From assembly GCF_020906515.1 (NCBI RefSeq), contig NC_085849.1, forward strand, positions 4,030,001 through 4,094,000: DNA of 64,000 nt. Reading direction: 5' to 3'. Under the pieces are notes generated by a model, which had not been told where the DNA came from, did no database searches, and was given only the letters and a program-made list of their open reading frames with translations. This DNA is from Vanrija pseudolonga (Eukaryota > Basidiomycota > Tremellomycetes > Trichosporonales > Trichosporonaceae). Shown here piece after piece: positions 21,564 to 32,462 of this stretch. Position 1 is the stretch's first letter; the number at the start of each line of letters is the position of its first letter. The translations under genes were made by a program, and so were the position numbers.

Positions 21564-22185
21564 ATGCTCTTCAACGCCGCCTACCTCCTCCTCGCTGCCG
21601 CCGCCGCGCGCGCCATCCAGATCACGGCGCCCACCAACACGTCCAACTGGTCGACTGGCGTCCCCCAGACGATCCAGTGGACTGTGAGTGGCGCCGCTCC
21701 TCCTTGACACCTTGACACCATGCTGACCCCACGCCCAGTCCGTCTCCACCGACCCCTCCACCTTCTCCATCCAGATCCAGGTGCCCTCGTCGTCGTCGCT
21801 TCAGACCGAGTCGGTCGCCACCAACGTCCAGACCTCGGCCGGCTCGTACTCGTACACCCCCGCCGCGTCCTACGTCGGCTCGCAGTACCGCATCAACTTT
21901 GTCAACTCCCAGACCAACGCCATCCTCGCCCAGTCCGACTACTTTACCATTGCGCAGGGCTCGGCCGTCGCCTCGTCGTCGGCTTCGGCGTCGGCTTCGG
22001 TTTCCGCTTCGGTCTCGGCCTCGTCGGCCCTCGTCCCCTCCGGCTCGGTGCTCCCCTCGGGCGAGGCCTCGGCCTCGGGCCCGGCTATCCCCAACGCTTC
22101 CGCCTCGTCCAAGCCCAACGGTGCCGGTGCTCTCGTCCCCTCGCTTGCCCTCGTCGGCGGCTCCCTCATTGCCCTCCTCGCCTAA
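21564..22185 (+). CDS. GPI-anchored Kre9/Knh1-like surface protein
   Basis: Two exons (21564-21683, 21739-22185) encode 188 residues. The signal peptide (MLFNAAYLLLAAAAARAI) is followed at once by the domain start ITAPTNTSNWSTG and PQTIQWT-SVSTDPSTFSIQI, characteristic of the Ser/Thr-rich GPI-anchored membrane family related to Kre9/Knh. A Ser/Ala/Val repeat (SASASVSASVSASS) and a small-residue site precede a C-terminal hydrophobic tail (ALVPSLALVGGSLIALLA), the usual GPI attachment layout. Expected at the plasma membrane or wall; precise role unknown. Confidence 0.8.
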
Positions 22186-23393
22186 GCGCGGCGTGTGGTA
22201 TCCTAGGACATTGTTAAACTGCCTTTAGCTTGGCTCCCCCTTTACCCCTACTACGGACAATGTTAGTGTACATGCACTCGTTTCTTAGACTGGCAGTCGA
22301 GGCTTGGGACGAGGTGTGTGCAGTGGAGCGTGTGTGTGGTGGGCGGGACGCAGCGTGGGACAACCTTGCCTTGTGCGCACCGCCTGGCCGTTGACATGAC
22401 TACTGGTGACTCACGCGTCTGACAACAGCCGCGAGTGGTGGTAGTTTTGTTTGTGAGGCGGTGCCGTAACACTGTGACATCAGGGGGAGGGAGGGTGCTG
22501 CTGCGGCTGTCGCTCGGACCTCGACGGCAAAAGGTACAACATGACGGCGGGCACGGACAGTCTTGTGTACTTCTGGACTTCTAGCCTGTTTCAAGTCGTG
22601 CAGAATGACGGAGGGCGCAAGGCCGGCCGGGCCAGGCAAGGCAAGGCAGGTGGGCCGGGCGCTGCAGCCAACGGTCTCGGCCCGGGGGCGCAGTGCAGCG
22701 ACTAGGCTTGAGAAGCTTGTGAACAAGTGGCAGGCAGCTGTGAGCTGCGGGTGTCAACGCGACCGAGCAGCAGCGCATTATCGCCTATCAAGGACAATGC
22801 CCTATCAACGACACTGTGCTCGAGCCTTCTCCAAGCTACATCAGTTTCATGGCTCGCCCAGTCTCAGCCGACACGGTTCCCTCTTGGCCACAGCCGTGCT
22901 TCCTCTTGGCCACGCGACCCGAAAGAGCTTTGCGCGGTGCAGAGACGGCCGAGCCGGCATGCGCCGGCACTGCCGTGCGCCCAGCACTGGCCAATACGGT
23001 CCAGGATATAGCAGGCCCAGGCGTCCAGCGACGCACTTGGGCCCTGTCAACAGCCAGCCAGTGTATGGCCGACTGCATTTCCCTATCGCCGTCGTATACC
23101 GGACCGCGGACCGCGGCCCATTGGCCGAGAGGAGGGCTAGGCGCGCGTCATGGCCACTAGGCGCGACGGCTTTCGCTTCCTAGGCGCGCCGGATGCCCGC
23201 TCCGTGCTTGTCGGGCGTGGCCGAGAGAGATAAGCCGCTTGTTACCGTCGCGCCCTCGAGCAGCGACACGGTTACTAGAGATGCACAGTGGGGCAGGCAG
23301 CACGGTTCAGTCACTCCCGCATAACGGCGTCGTCTCTCGTCTGGCCTGCATCTCACACCGTAACATCTCTCTCTGTCTACCACAACCACAACA
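22186..23393. other. Intergenic region upstream of the purine-catabolism fusion gene
   Basis: 1.2 kb. No supported gene. Holds GATA-type sites and three copies of CTAGGCGCG (23137, 23157, 23180) at 20- and 23-base spacing. Confidence 0.55.
23229..23234 (+). promoter_or_regulatory. GATAAG site, candidate nitrogen-catabolite control
   Basis: GATAAG 160 bases before the start codon of the allantoicase fusion. Further TTATC/CTATC cores lie at about 22790-22810. GATA activators of allantoin genes are well known in fungi; use of this site is inferred. Confidence 0.4.
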
Positions 23394-25988
23394 ATGCCAG
23401 AACCACAGCAGATCCCCCTCGAGACGTTCGACACGACCCTCAAGTCCAAGTACACTGGTGCGTCGTCGTCGCCCCGCTCGACAACTGACATTCCCAGAGG
23501 TCTCGACGTCGGCGATCGGCGGGCAGGTCCTCGCGTGCAGCGACGACTTTTTCGCCTCGCGCGACAACCTCATCAAGCCTGGCGTGAGTGTGCAGCTGTA
23601 GCACCGCTGACCCGCCTAGCCCTCGGCGTCGATGAAGGGCCAGTTTGGGCCCAATGGCGCGCTGTACGATGGGTGGGAGAGCAGGCGGCACAACGAGGCG
23701 AGCGACTGGTGAGTGGACGAGAAGAGGGCCGCTCGTTCGCGGCGCTCGCTGACGCGCCGCAGGATCATCATCAAGCTCGGCCCCGCCGAGTCCCACCTCG
23801 ACTACGTCGACATCGACACGAGCCACTTTAGCGGCAACGAAGCGCCCCAGTCTGCCGTGCTCGGCGTCCACGGCGCCGACGTCCCCCTCACCCCCGACGA
23901 CAGCCGCTGGGAGGAGCTCTTGCCGGTGGTCACGCTCGGCCCCAACTCGCGCCACATCTTCGAGCTCAACGCCAAGGCCAAGGAGGGACTTTGGAGCGGC
24001 GTCCTGGTCCGCATGATCCCCGACGGCGGCATGGTGAGTGCAGGAAGACTCCAGCTGTGCTACAGGCCTCGCTGACGCTCGGCAAGGCTCGCTTCCGCGC
24101 GTATGGCCGCCCCGCCCCGCCGACGCTGTACACGGCCCTGCCTGACCCCGACACGGCGCCCGTCAACCTCCTCTCGCCCCTGATCGGCGGCCACATTGTC
24201 GGCTGCTCGGACGCCAATTTCTCGCCCCCGGGCAACCTCCTCCTCGAGGGGCGCGGACACGACATGAGCGACGGGTGGGAGACGCGCCGCAGCCAGGAGG
24301 GCCGGGGCAAGTACGCTGCTGGGCAGCCTCTGGCGGGCAAGGAGCGCAAGGAGTGGGTTGTCGGCAAGCTCGGCGCCGCCGGCGTGATCCGTTATGTCGA
24401 GGTCGACTCGGCGTTCCACGTCGGCAACTACCCCGTCGCGGTGCAGGTCGAGGGTACGCTCTCGGACGCCGAGGTGCCCCCCGAGGACGCCGAGTGGACG
24501 GTGATTGTCGCCAAGAAGCCCCTCGGCCCCCACCGCCAGCTGTGGCTCGCGACCGAGCGCAACGTGCCCGAGTCGCAGGTGTTCAGTCACGTCCGCGCCA
24601 GCATCTACCCCGACGGCGGGCTCAAGCGCTTCCGCGTGTTCGGCTTCCCGATCGCCAAGGGCGCCAAGCTGCAGGAGCCCGCAAAGATCACCATCACGGC
24701 CATGCCGCTCACGTACGAGGCGTTTGCGCCGTACGGCCAGGTGATCCAGGCGTGGGACAAGGACACGAGCGCGCCAAAGGGCATCCAGGTCAACATTGCC
24801 AACCAGGGCACGGCGTTCAAGTTCAACCGCCTCGCCAAGGTCGAAGAGACGTACCCCGACGGCATCCTCAAGCGCGGCGGTGTCGCGCTGGCGTGCATGC
24901 GTGCCGGGCCGCAGTTTGACGTGCGCAACGGCGCCACCATCCCAGTCGTCAAGCTCGAGCGCCACGCGGCGACAACGCAGGCGTTCATCCCGATGGGCAC
25001 TGGCCAGCCTGCCGGCCAGGAGCGCCACAAGCATGGTGGCGCGTACGTCGTCCTCGCTGCGCACAACGGCGAGAACGACGAGCCGGATCTCTCCACGCTG
25101 CGCGCGTTCCTCGCCACGGGCGCCCAGGGCGTCAGCTACAACGCTGGCGTGTGGCACCACCCCATGCTGACGGTCAACGAGTGGATGGACTATGCGTGCG
25201 TGGACGCGCAGTCGGGCGACGACGGGCTCAAGATTGACTGCGAGACGCTCGAGAACGACTGGTTCAACGTGTACATCCCGCCGTATGAGCCCCCCACCGT
25301 CCCCGACGAGCCTGTGGCGCCGGCACCAAGCGTCGCGTCCAAATTCGCGTCGTTCCTCGCGCGCGGCGACGGCCTGATCCACCCCGAGCCAATCACGCAC
25401 GAGGCGTTTGCGCCGTTCGGCGAGCTCGTCCGCGCGTACCCCAACAAGGCGGATGCGCCAGCAGGCGTCCTGCACGGCGGCAACCCGGCTCTCAACATCG
25501 CCAAGATCTCGTGGCTGTCCAACCTGTCCGAGAGCTACCCCGCCGACGCGAACGCCACCACGTCCATCGGCGTGTACCGCGCCACGCCCAAGGAGGGCTG
25601 CGACAGGGGCAAGGTGTTCGACGTGCGCCACATGGAGCGGCACCCGTACACGTCGCAGGCGTTCATCCCGATGGGCAAGGCCGAGTGGCCGGGCAAGAGC
25701 GAGCCCATGCTCCCGCCCAAGGGAACGTTCCTCGTGCTCGTCGCCGAGGGCGGCGCAGACGACCGCCCCGACCCGGCCACGCTCAAGGCTTTCACGATGG
25801 AGTCGGGCACCGCGCTCAACTACAAGGCCGGCACGTGGCACCACCCGGTTATTATCCTCGACGGGACGCTCGACCTCGCGTGCATCGAGACGCAGATCGC
25901 CACGGGGGTGAAGGGCAGCGATCCGCGAGACTGCGAGCTGCTTGTGTATGACGGCGAGCCGTTTGCAAAGGTCGCCGTGCCGGAGTAA
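23394..25988 (+). CDS. DAL2,3,3: Fused allantoicase plus two ureidoglycolate lyase domains
   Basis: Hydrolyses allantoate to ureidoglycolate and urea, then splits ureidoglycolate to glyoxylate and urea, late steps of purine use as a nitrogen source. Exons 23394-23457, 23498-23583, 23620-23708, 23763-24033 and 24066-25988 give 810 residues; the last intron is only 32 bases. Two allantoicase repeats are seen, the first with [19 protein letters not shown] (about residue 30) and the second with [20 protein letters not shown] (about 208). Two ureidoglycolate lyase domains follow from about 380 and 610. Each has the opening T[YH]EAFAP[YF]G, the QAFIPMG motif and the AG[VT]WHHP motif near its end. 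The same architecture is known from Cryptococcus neoformans. It stands alone here, with no other urate genes beside it. Confidence 0.92.
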
Positions 25989-26119
25989 CGCGAGCGAGCG
26001 AAGCGAGTGGCGAGCGGCGTTATGACTCGGCCCACTCTGAATCGGATCTCTCATCTTGTATCAGACCAGACCCATAGGAAGGATGTACAAACATGCTGCA
26101 TGCGACCTAAGTGCAATGA

Positions 26120-27633
26120 CTACCCACTCGCCACTCCCTTCGCCTTGGCCCGCTTCTCCGCCTCGACGGCGCGCTTAAACGCCCCGGCATCCCAATCGTC
26201 CACGACGACATCAAACTCCTCGGCAGGATAAACAAGCTCACACACCCACAAGAGCCAGTGCTGGCACGCCATAATGGCACAAAGAATAAGCCCGAAGATG
26301 GGGCCAAGGGAGGCGTACCGCGCGAGCCGGTCCATCGTGCCCCGCGGCGGCGTGGCCAGGACGCGGCGATACACTGCCTCTGTGCGTTCGGCGACGGAGG
26401 CCCAGGAATACATGCTTCTTATGCGCTGGTGCGCATGGAGAGGGTCGTGGGCGCCCGCTTGGATCGTGTGGATCGCGTGCGTGAGTGCGCGTATCACGTC
26501 TGCAACGGGGCGCGTCAGCGCCGAGCCTCCCACTGCCTTGTGATGCCACTTACCGTCCTCGTCTGCGCGCGCAAACTCGACCATGTCCGCCGGCAGGATC
26601 TCAGGCACCCCGCCCACGCGGGTAGACACCACAAACAACCCCGCGCACGCCGCCTCGATGATGCTGATCCCGAACGCCTCTGTCAACGAGGTATTCAAGT
26701 ATATCTGGCCGCGCGTCAACACGCCGCGCACCTCGGCCGGCCGGACCGCGCCGACGAGCTCGATGCGGTCCTGCAGCTCGTACTTCTCGCGCATCTGCAG
26801 CAGGTCGACCATCTTCGGCCCGTCCCCGCCCACGAGGAAGCGCACGCGCGGGAACAGGTCGCAGATTGTCGGGGCGGACGCGACGAGCAGGTCGATGCCT
26901 TTGCGGTAGACTAGGCGGGAGATGACGACGATGGTGACTGCGAGAGAGCGAGCGAGCGCGCGTCAGCGCGCGAGCGCGGGGGGGTGGGGTGGTTTGGGGG
27001 CCGGTGTAGGCGCGCCGCCACTTACTGTAGTCTGTGTCGACGGCCTCGGGCGCCGGCTCAAACTGGCTCGGGACGAGCGCGTTCGGAATAACACTCACGC
27101 GCTCCGGCTCGAGCTCTGCCCGCAGGGCCGTGTTCTCCCTGCCTGTGTTGCTGACGCAGATCACCGCGTCGGCGTTGCGCAGTGCCCCGGCCAGCAGCTT
27201 GTTGGTCAGCACGCCCGTCGCGTCGGCGAACCCGAACAGCGAGTGGTCGGTGAAGATCGTGCGGACGCCGAGCAGCGGCGCGTGGTGCATCGCCTCGTGG
27301 GCGAAGGACGAGAGCGTGCCGTGCCCGTGTACCAGCGTGATGCGTTCCCGCAGAATGATGGACCGCAGGTACGGCAGGAAGAGGAGGTAGTTTGGCAGCG
27401 TGGCGCTCGCCGTCAGCGCCACGGCGGGGACGTGGTACACCTTTATCCCTGGCGCCAGGTAGCGCACGCCGACGCGCTCGCCGCGGTGGTTGGTGATGAC
27501 TATGACCTGCGACGTCAGGCATGTAGGCCGACGCGGTACCCACCTTGTGGCCCCGCCTCGCCAGCTCCACACTCAGGCTGTAAATATGCCCCTCGACACC
27601 GCCGACGTCTGGGTGAAAGAAATCGGAAACCAT
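26120..27633 (-). CDS. GPI3: GPI-GlcNAc transferase catalytic subunit (PIG-A)
   Basis: Catalytic subunit of the ER complex that adds GlcNAc to phosphatidylinositol, the first GPI-anchor step. Exons 27544-27633, 27026-27506, 26554-26937 and 26120-26499 give 444 residues. Visible: SDFFHPDVGGVEGHIY, HGHGTLSSFAHEAMHHA, FTDHSLFGFAD, VSVIPNALV, ISRLVYRKGIDLL and the GT4 E-x7-E motif in EAFGISIIEAA, then a C-terminal membrane span (GLILCAIMACQHWLLWV). The 54-base third intron has no stop and a length divisible by three, but removing it gives the conserved DEDDVIRAL. The start is uncertain: MVSDFF is used, but an in-frame ATG at 27663 would add ten residues, and TTGCAG just upstream could be an acceptor from a missed first exon. 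Confidence 0.9.
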
Positions 27634-27683
27634 GCTGCAACACAAAACGTATGAGCCATGCATGCCACGCCTCTACAACCCGC

Positions 27684-28941
27684 TCACGCTATTGCCAGCT
27701 TGGCGTCGGTGGTCGTCGCGGCAGGCTTTGTCGTCGTCGCGTCCGTCTCGGGCGACTCTGGTAGCTTGGGTGACACCGGCACCACCTTTGGCGACGACGA
27801 CTCACCCTCCACCGCCGTCGCGTTGTCGTCGTCCGACACGGCGTCCTCGACGTGCTCGTCGTCCTCGCCGTCCGTGATCGTGTTGTACGTCTTCTGCTTG
27901 CTGCTGATGAGCGGGGACGTGGGCTCGGCGCTGGGCGCTGCCGGAGGCGTCGAGATCTCCTTGAAGACCGAGTTCATCTTGTCCCGCGTCGTCTCCATCA
28001 GCTTGGGGATGTCGGTCGTCTCGAGGTCAGCCGTGGGGATGGGCGGGAGGACTGGGGTGTGAGCGGCTCGTCTTACTGGCACATAAGCTGCTTACTCTTG
28101 ATCTTCAGCGTGCCGCGCTTAAAGTAGTGACCAGGGCGGAGCAGCTTGTAGTAGCTCTCGACGACAATGGGGATGATCGGCGCGCCGGCTGCTTCGTCAG
28201 TGTCGTCCCTCACCCACACTACGCGCAACTCACACTGCACAGCAAGGTAGAACGCGCCCTTCTTGAACGGCAGCAGTTCTGGCTCGGCAGCAAGATGCCG
28301 TGTGCCCTCGGGGAAGATGAACAGCGAGACCTTTCGCGCAATGTCAGCGCTAGCTCAAACAGGACCACTCTACACTTCTACTCACCCCCTTGCGCTTCAT
28401 CTCCTGCCCAGCGTCGTTCATTGCCTGCACCGCCGACTTGTTGTTCTTGCGGTCAATGAACACAGTGTTGGACAGCATCACTGCGGGGTCAGTCAGCTGG
28501 ACACTCCCCACTCCCACGACTCCACTCTCCCCACGCACTGAATGTGCCCAGACCAGGCACGAGCTTGAGCGACTTCTTGGCCATGATGGCGGCGTGCTTG
28601 GGGAAGATGCGGCCGAGGTAGAGGATGTCGACGACACTGAGGGTTAGCTGCTGCCCGGCCCGGTTCTCAGCTCACTGCTGGTGGTTGCCGAGAAGCACGG
28701 CGCTGCGCTCCTTGTCTGGCTTGTCTGCCAGCGCGAGCAGGTGCTCCTCGCCCTCAATCTCAAACTTCCACCCGATAATCGGACCCGCAATGTACCAGAA
28801 CGTGCGGGCGACGTAGAAGTTTGTGTTTGATCGTTGACCCAGCAGCGCGCAGATGATCGACTCGAACGTGGCCACAAAGCCTGTCAAGACTAGGAGCACG
28901 TAGTAGAGCGTGATGCGGAGCTTCCATTGAATGGCGCCCAT
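27684..28941 (-). CDS. SLC1: 1-acyl-sn-glycerol-3-phosphate acyltransferase
   Basis: Acylates lysophosphatidate to phosphatidate in the ER. Six exons, 28676-28941, 28539-28636, 28386-28480, 28234-28330, 28096-28188 and 27684-28051, give 338 residues. Two N-terminal hydrophobic segments precede motif I, NHQHVVD (the H-x4-D catalytic pair, assembled across the first splice site). Motif II lies around VFIDRKN, motif III is FPEGTR, and motif IV is GAPIIPIV. The last 110 residues are an acidic Ser/Thr/Pro tail not needed for catalysis in relatives. Its stop is only about 20-50 bases upstream of the GPI3 start on the same strand, so the two may share a transcript boundary. Confidence 0.9.
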
Positions 28942-29719
28942 GGTGCGTGGTGGGGGGGAGGGGAAAGTTGATATTGTCAAAGTGGTGGTGGTAGCAGCGA
29001 TGGCTCGGTTTGAGCGCGCGTCTCGACGTGCTAACGTGTTATGGGTGGCGTCGGTCGTTGGCGTCGTGTCGCGGGGCGGAGGGGGGCGAGGGCGAGCGGC
29101 GCGGGGGGCGTCGTGACTGACTGACTGGCTTTGGGCGCTGCGCCGGCGGCGTTTGACCTTTGTCGTTGGTGAATAAGTAATGTACAAGTTGCGGAGAGTG
29201 GGGCCGTGATCGATGCAGTGTCGGTGTATGATTGTTGTTGCCTCCTGGAGCTTGTAATTTTGTTGGGGCGGGGTTGGGTCGGTCGGTCTGTAGTGGCCGT
29301 TGCGTTGCCGGTGGTGGTGACAGAGTGGGTGGGTGGTGTGCGGTGCGTGAGCTTGGCCGAATGGACCCGCAGTGGGGGTCTGATCATGACCCGTGGGCGG
29401 GCGGGCGTCTGAATGCCGTCGGCGTCACTACTGGGCCACAAGCAAAACGCGTCACCAGCCGACGGTGGGCGAGAAAGTGAGACTGACATGAAATCACTTT
29501 ACTTCCGTCACAACCCCTTCCCCCAACCACCATGCCAGCCTCACAATCAGATGCCACCTGGCTGCACGCACCAACCACAGTGAGCGTCACCGCCGGCATC
29601 GACGCCCATCACGTCCACCACCACCAACGTTCATTGCACCTTCCTCCCCATCACAACCTCCCCCCCCCTCCCTCTCCTCACCCCCCACTTGACACCTCGC
29701 GCACGCGACTACCGTCAAG
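28942..29719. other. Divergent promoter between SLC1-like and V-ATPase genes
   Basis: 778 bases. G/T-rich on the left side and C/T-rich on the right, mirroring leaders of the two divergent genes. No supported ORF. Confidence 0.55.
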
Positions 29720-32361
29720 ATGGCAGCCTCCCAGGGGACCTCATACCCCTCCCTCTTCCGCTCAGAGGAGATGAGCCTCGTCCAGCTCTACATCCCCTCA
29801 GAGGTGGCCCATGACACAATCTACGAGCTGGCCGAGATGGGCGACTTCCAGTTCAAGGACGTGAGTAGTGGCGTAGATGACTTTGTTGGCATCTAGCTCA
29901 CCCCCACAGCTCAACCCCGACCTCTCGGCCTTCCAGCGTCCGTTCACCCCGCGCCTGCGCCGTCTCGCCGAGATGGCCCGCCGTCTGCGTCTCTTCAAGT
30001 CGTCGATTGCCTCGCTTGACCCCCCTATCGGCGTCACCCCGCTCGCGTCCATCCCGCCCTTCCCCTCTGTTGGACCTCGCGCGCAGTCGGCTTTTGACGA
30101 CCTTGACGAGAAGCTCAAGGAGCACGAGCGCCGCCTCGCCGAGATGAACCGCTCGTGGGAGGAGCTCGGCAAGCGCAAGTCGGAGCTCGAGGAGAAGAAG
30201 TGGGTCCTGCGCGAGACTGCTGGCTTCTTCAACGAGGCCGAGCACCGCCACACTGAGATCCGGTCGTCATTCGAGGACGCCGGCGACGGCACCACGCCCC
30301 TCCTCGAGGCCGCTGCCGAGTACGGCAACCTCCCTGGCGAGTCGCTTGCCGGCTTTGACCTCGAGTTTGTTGCCGGTACGATCGACCGCACCCGCATGCC
30401 CACGTTTGAGCGCATCCTCTGGCGCGTTCTCCGCGGAAACCTGTACATGAACTACTCGGAGATCGAGGAGCCCTTTGTCGACCCCGTTACGGGCGACAAG
30501 ACGTTCAAGGACGTCTTCATCATCTTCGCCCACGGCGACGAGCTCCTCGCCAAGATCCGTAAGGTCGCCGAGTCGATGGGCGGCACCCTGTACACCATCG
30601 ACTCGCAGCCCGACAAGCGTGCCGATGCCCTCCGCGAGACCCAGACTCGCCTCGAGGACGTCGACGCCGTGCTCTACAACGTCGGCCAGACCCGCCGTGT
30701 CGAGCTCGGCAAGATTGCCGAGAGCCTCGAGTCGTGGCGTGATGCCGTCCGCAAGGAGGAGGAAGTCTACAAGACCCTCAACCTCTTGTCGTACGACCAG
30801 GGCCGCAAGACGCTCGTTGCTGAGGGTTGGGTCCCCACTCGCGACATCACCAGCATCCAGCTCGGTCTCCGTCGTGCCACCGAGACGGCTGGCACCTCTG
30901 TCCCGCCCATTCTTTCCGAGCTCCGCACGCACCAGATGCCCCCGACGTTCCACCGCACCTCGGCGTTCACCGAGGGCTTCCAGTCCATCATCGACGCCTA
31001 CGGTATGGCCACGTACCAGGAGGTCAACCCCGGTCTCTTCACCGTCATCACCTTCCCCTTCCTCTTCGCCGTCATGTTCGGTGACATTGGCCATGGCTTC
31101 CTCACTCTGCTTGCCGGCGGTACCATGGTCCTCTTCGACCGCAAGCTTGCCCGTGCTGGCCTCGGTGAAATCTTTGAAATCTTCTTCTTTGGTCGCTACA
31201 TCATCCTCCTGATGGGCGCCTTCTCCATCTTCACCGGTTTCATGTACAACGACATCTTCTCCAAGTCGCTCCACATCTGGCACTCTGGCTGGGAGTGGCC
31301 TGCTCACAACACGACCGTGGCCCTCACGGCCGAGAGCACTGGCCACATCTACCCCTTCGGCCTGGACCCCAACTGGCACGGCTCGGACAACGCGCTCGTC
31401 TTCACCAACTCGTACAAGATGAAGATGTCCATCATCATCGGTATCGTCCACATGACGTTCTGTCTCTTCCTCCAGATCCCCAACCACCTTCACTTCAAGA
31501 AGCCTCTCAACATCTACGCCGAGTTTATCCCCCAGCTCCTCTACCTGTGGTCCATCTTCGGTTACCTCATCCCCTGCATCGTCTACAAGTGGTGTGTTGA
31601 CTGGTCGACCAAGGACTTCCCTGCCCCTGGACTGCTCAACATGCTCATCTACATGTTCCTCAAGCCCGGCACCATCATGGAGGGCACCAGGCTGTACTCT
31701 GGCCAGGCGTTTGTCCAGGTGGTTCTTCTGCTCATCGCCTTGATCACCGTCCCATGGATGCTCTGCCTCAAGCCTTACAAGCTTTGGAAGGAGCACCAGA
31801 AGATCACTGCTCAGGGCTACCAGGGTCTCTCGGCCAACGACAACGGCCGTCCTTCGACCTCGACCGATCTTGAGGACGAGGAGGAGGGTGTCGGCCAGGC
31901 CGTTGCCGTGGACGAGGACGAGCACGTAAGTGTACCCAGCCTCGACTTGAGCTAACGCACCGCAGCCCTTCGAGATGGGAGACATCATCATCCACCAGGT
32001 CATTCACACGATCGAGTTCTGTCTTGGTGGTGTGTCCAACACTGCGTCGTACCTCCGTCTCTGGGCGTTGTCGCTCGCACACGCGCAGCTGTCCGAGGTG
32101 CTTTACGACATGACGATCTCCAACGCCTTCAAGCAGCCCGAGGAGTCTGGCCTGATCAACGGTGTCATCTGGACGGTCCTGATGTTCGCCGTGTGGTTCA
32201 CTCTCACGATCTGCATTCTGTGCGTCATGGAGGGTCTGTCGGCCTTCCTCCACGCCATGCGTCTCCACTGGGTCGAGGGTGCGTCCAAGCACTACATGGC
32301 TGGAGGATACGCCTTCACGCCTCTCACCTTTGCCGGCATCAACGAGGACGGCGAGGTCTAA
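29720..32361 (+). CDS. VPH1: V-type proton ATPase subunit a (V0 sector)
   Basis: Forms the proton half-channels of the vacuolar ATPase that acidifies vacuole and Golgi. Three exons (29720-29860, 29910-31925, 31966-32361), 850 residues, close to yeast Vph1 (840). The N-terminal cytosolic half starts with FRSEEMSLVQLYIPSEVAHD and contains coiled segments (LDEKLKEHERRLAEMNRSWE). The membrane half starts near residue 420 (GLFTVITFPFLFAVMFGDIGHG). The essential channel arginine lies in TASYLRLWALSLAHAQLS, about residue 750. The C-terminus follows the last spans with HYMAGGYAFTPLTF. Only one such gene is seen, so whether it serves vacuole, Golgi or both is open. Confidence 0.95.
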
Positions 32362-32462
32362 GGCCAGTACGTATCCTGTGTTTGTGCCAAAGGCGCTTGC
32401 CACGAAAATGCATGCAAGAGTGAATCTAGAGTGTGCGAGTGCAGGGTGCAAGAGGCCAGGGG

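Noticed and set aside
22563-23183. 206-codon ORF upstream of the allantoicase fusion
   Set aside because: Mixed composition, no codon bias, no splice or domain signal; overlapping antisense ORFs are equally long.
24060-26054. 664-codon antisense ORF
   Set aside because: Exact shadow of the allantoicase/ureidoglycolate lyase gene; its Arg/Val/Ala-rich translation has no domain, while the plus strand has strong motifs.
26938-27025. Read-through of the 481-base GPI3 exon into TGPQTTPPPRARA
   Set aside because: GTAAGT donor and CTCTCGCAG acceptor restore the conserved ISRLVYRKGIDLL; the read-through ORF is intron sequence.
30267-32003. 578-codon antisense ORF
   Set aside because: Shadow of the V-ATPase a subunit gene; composition driven by GC-biased third positions.
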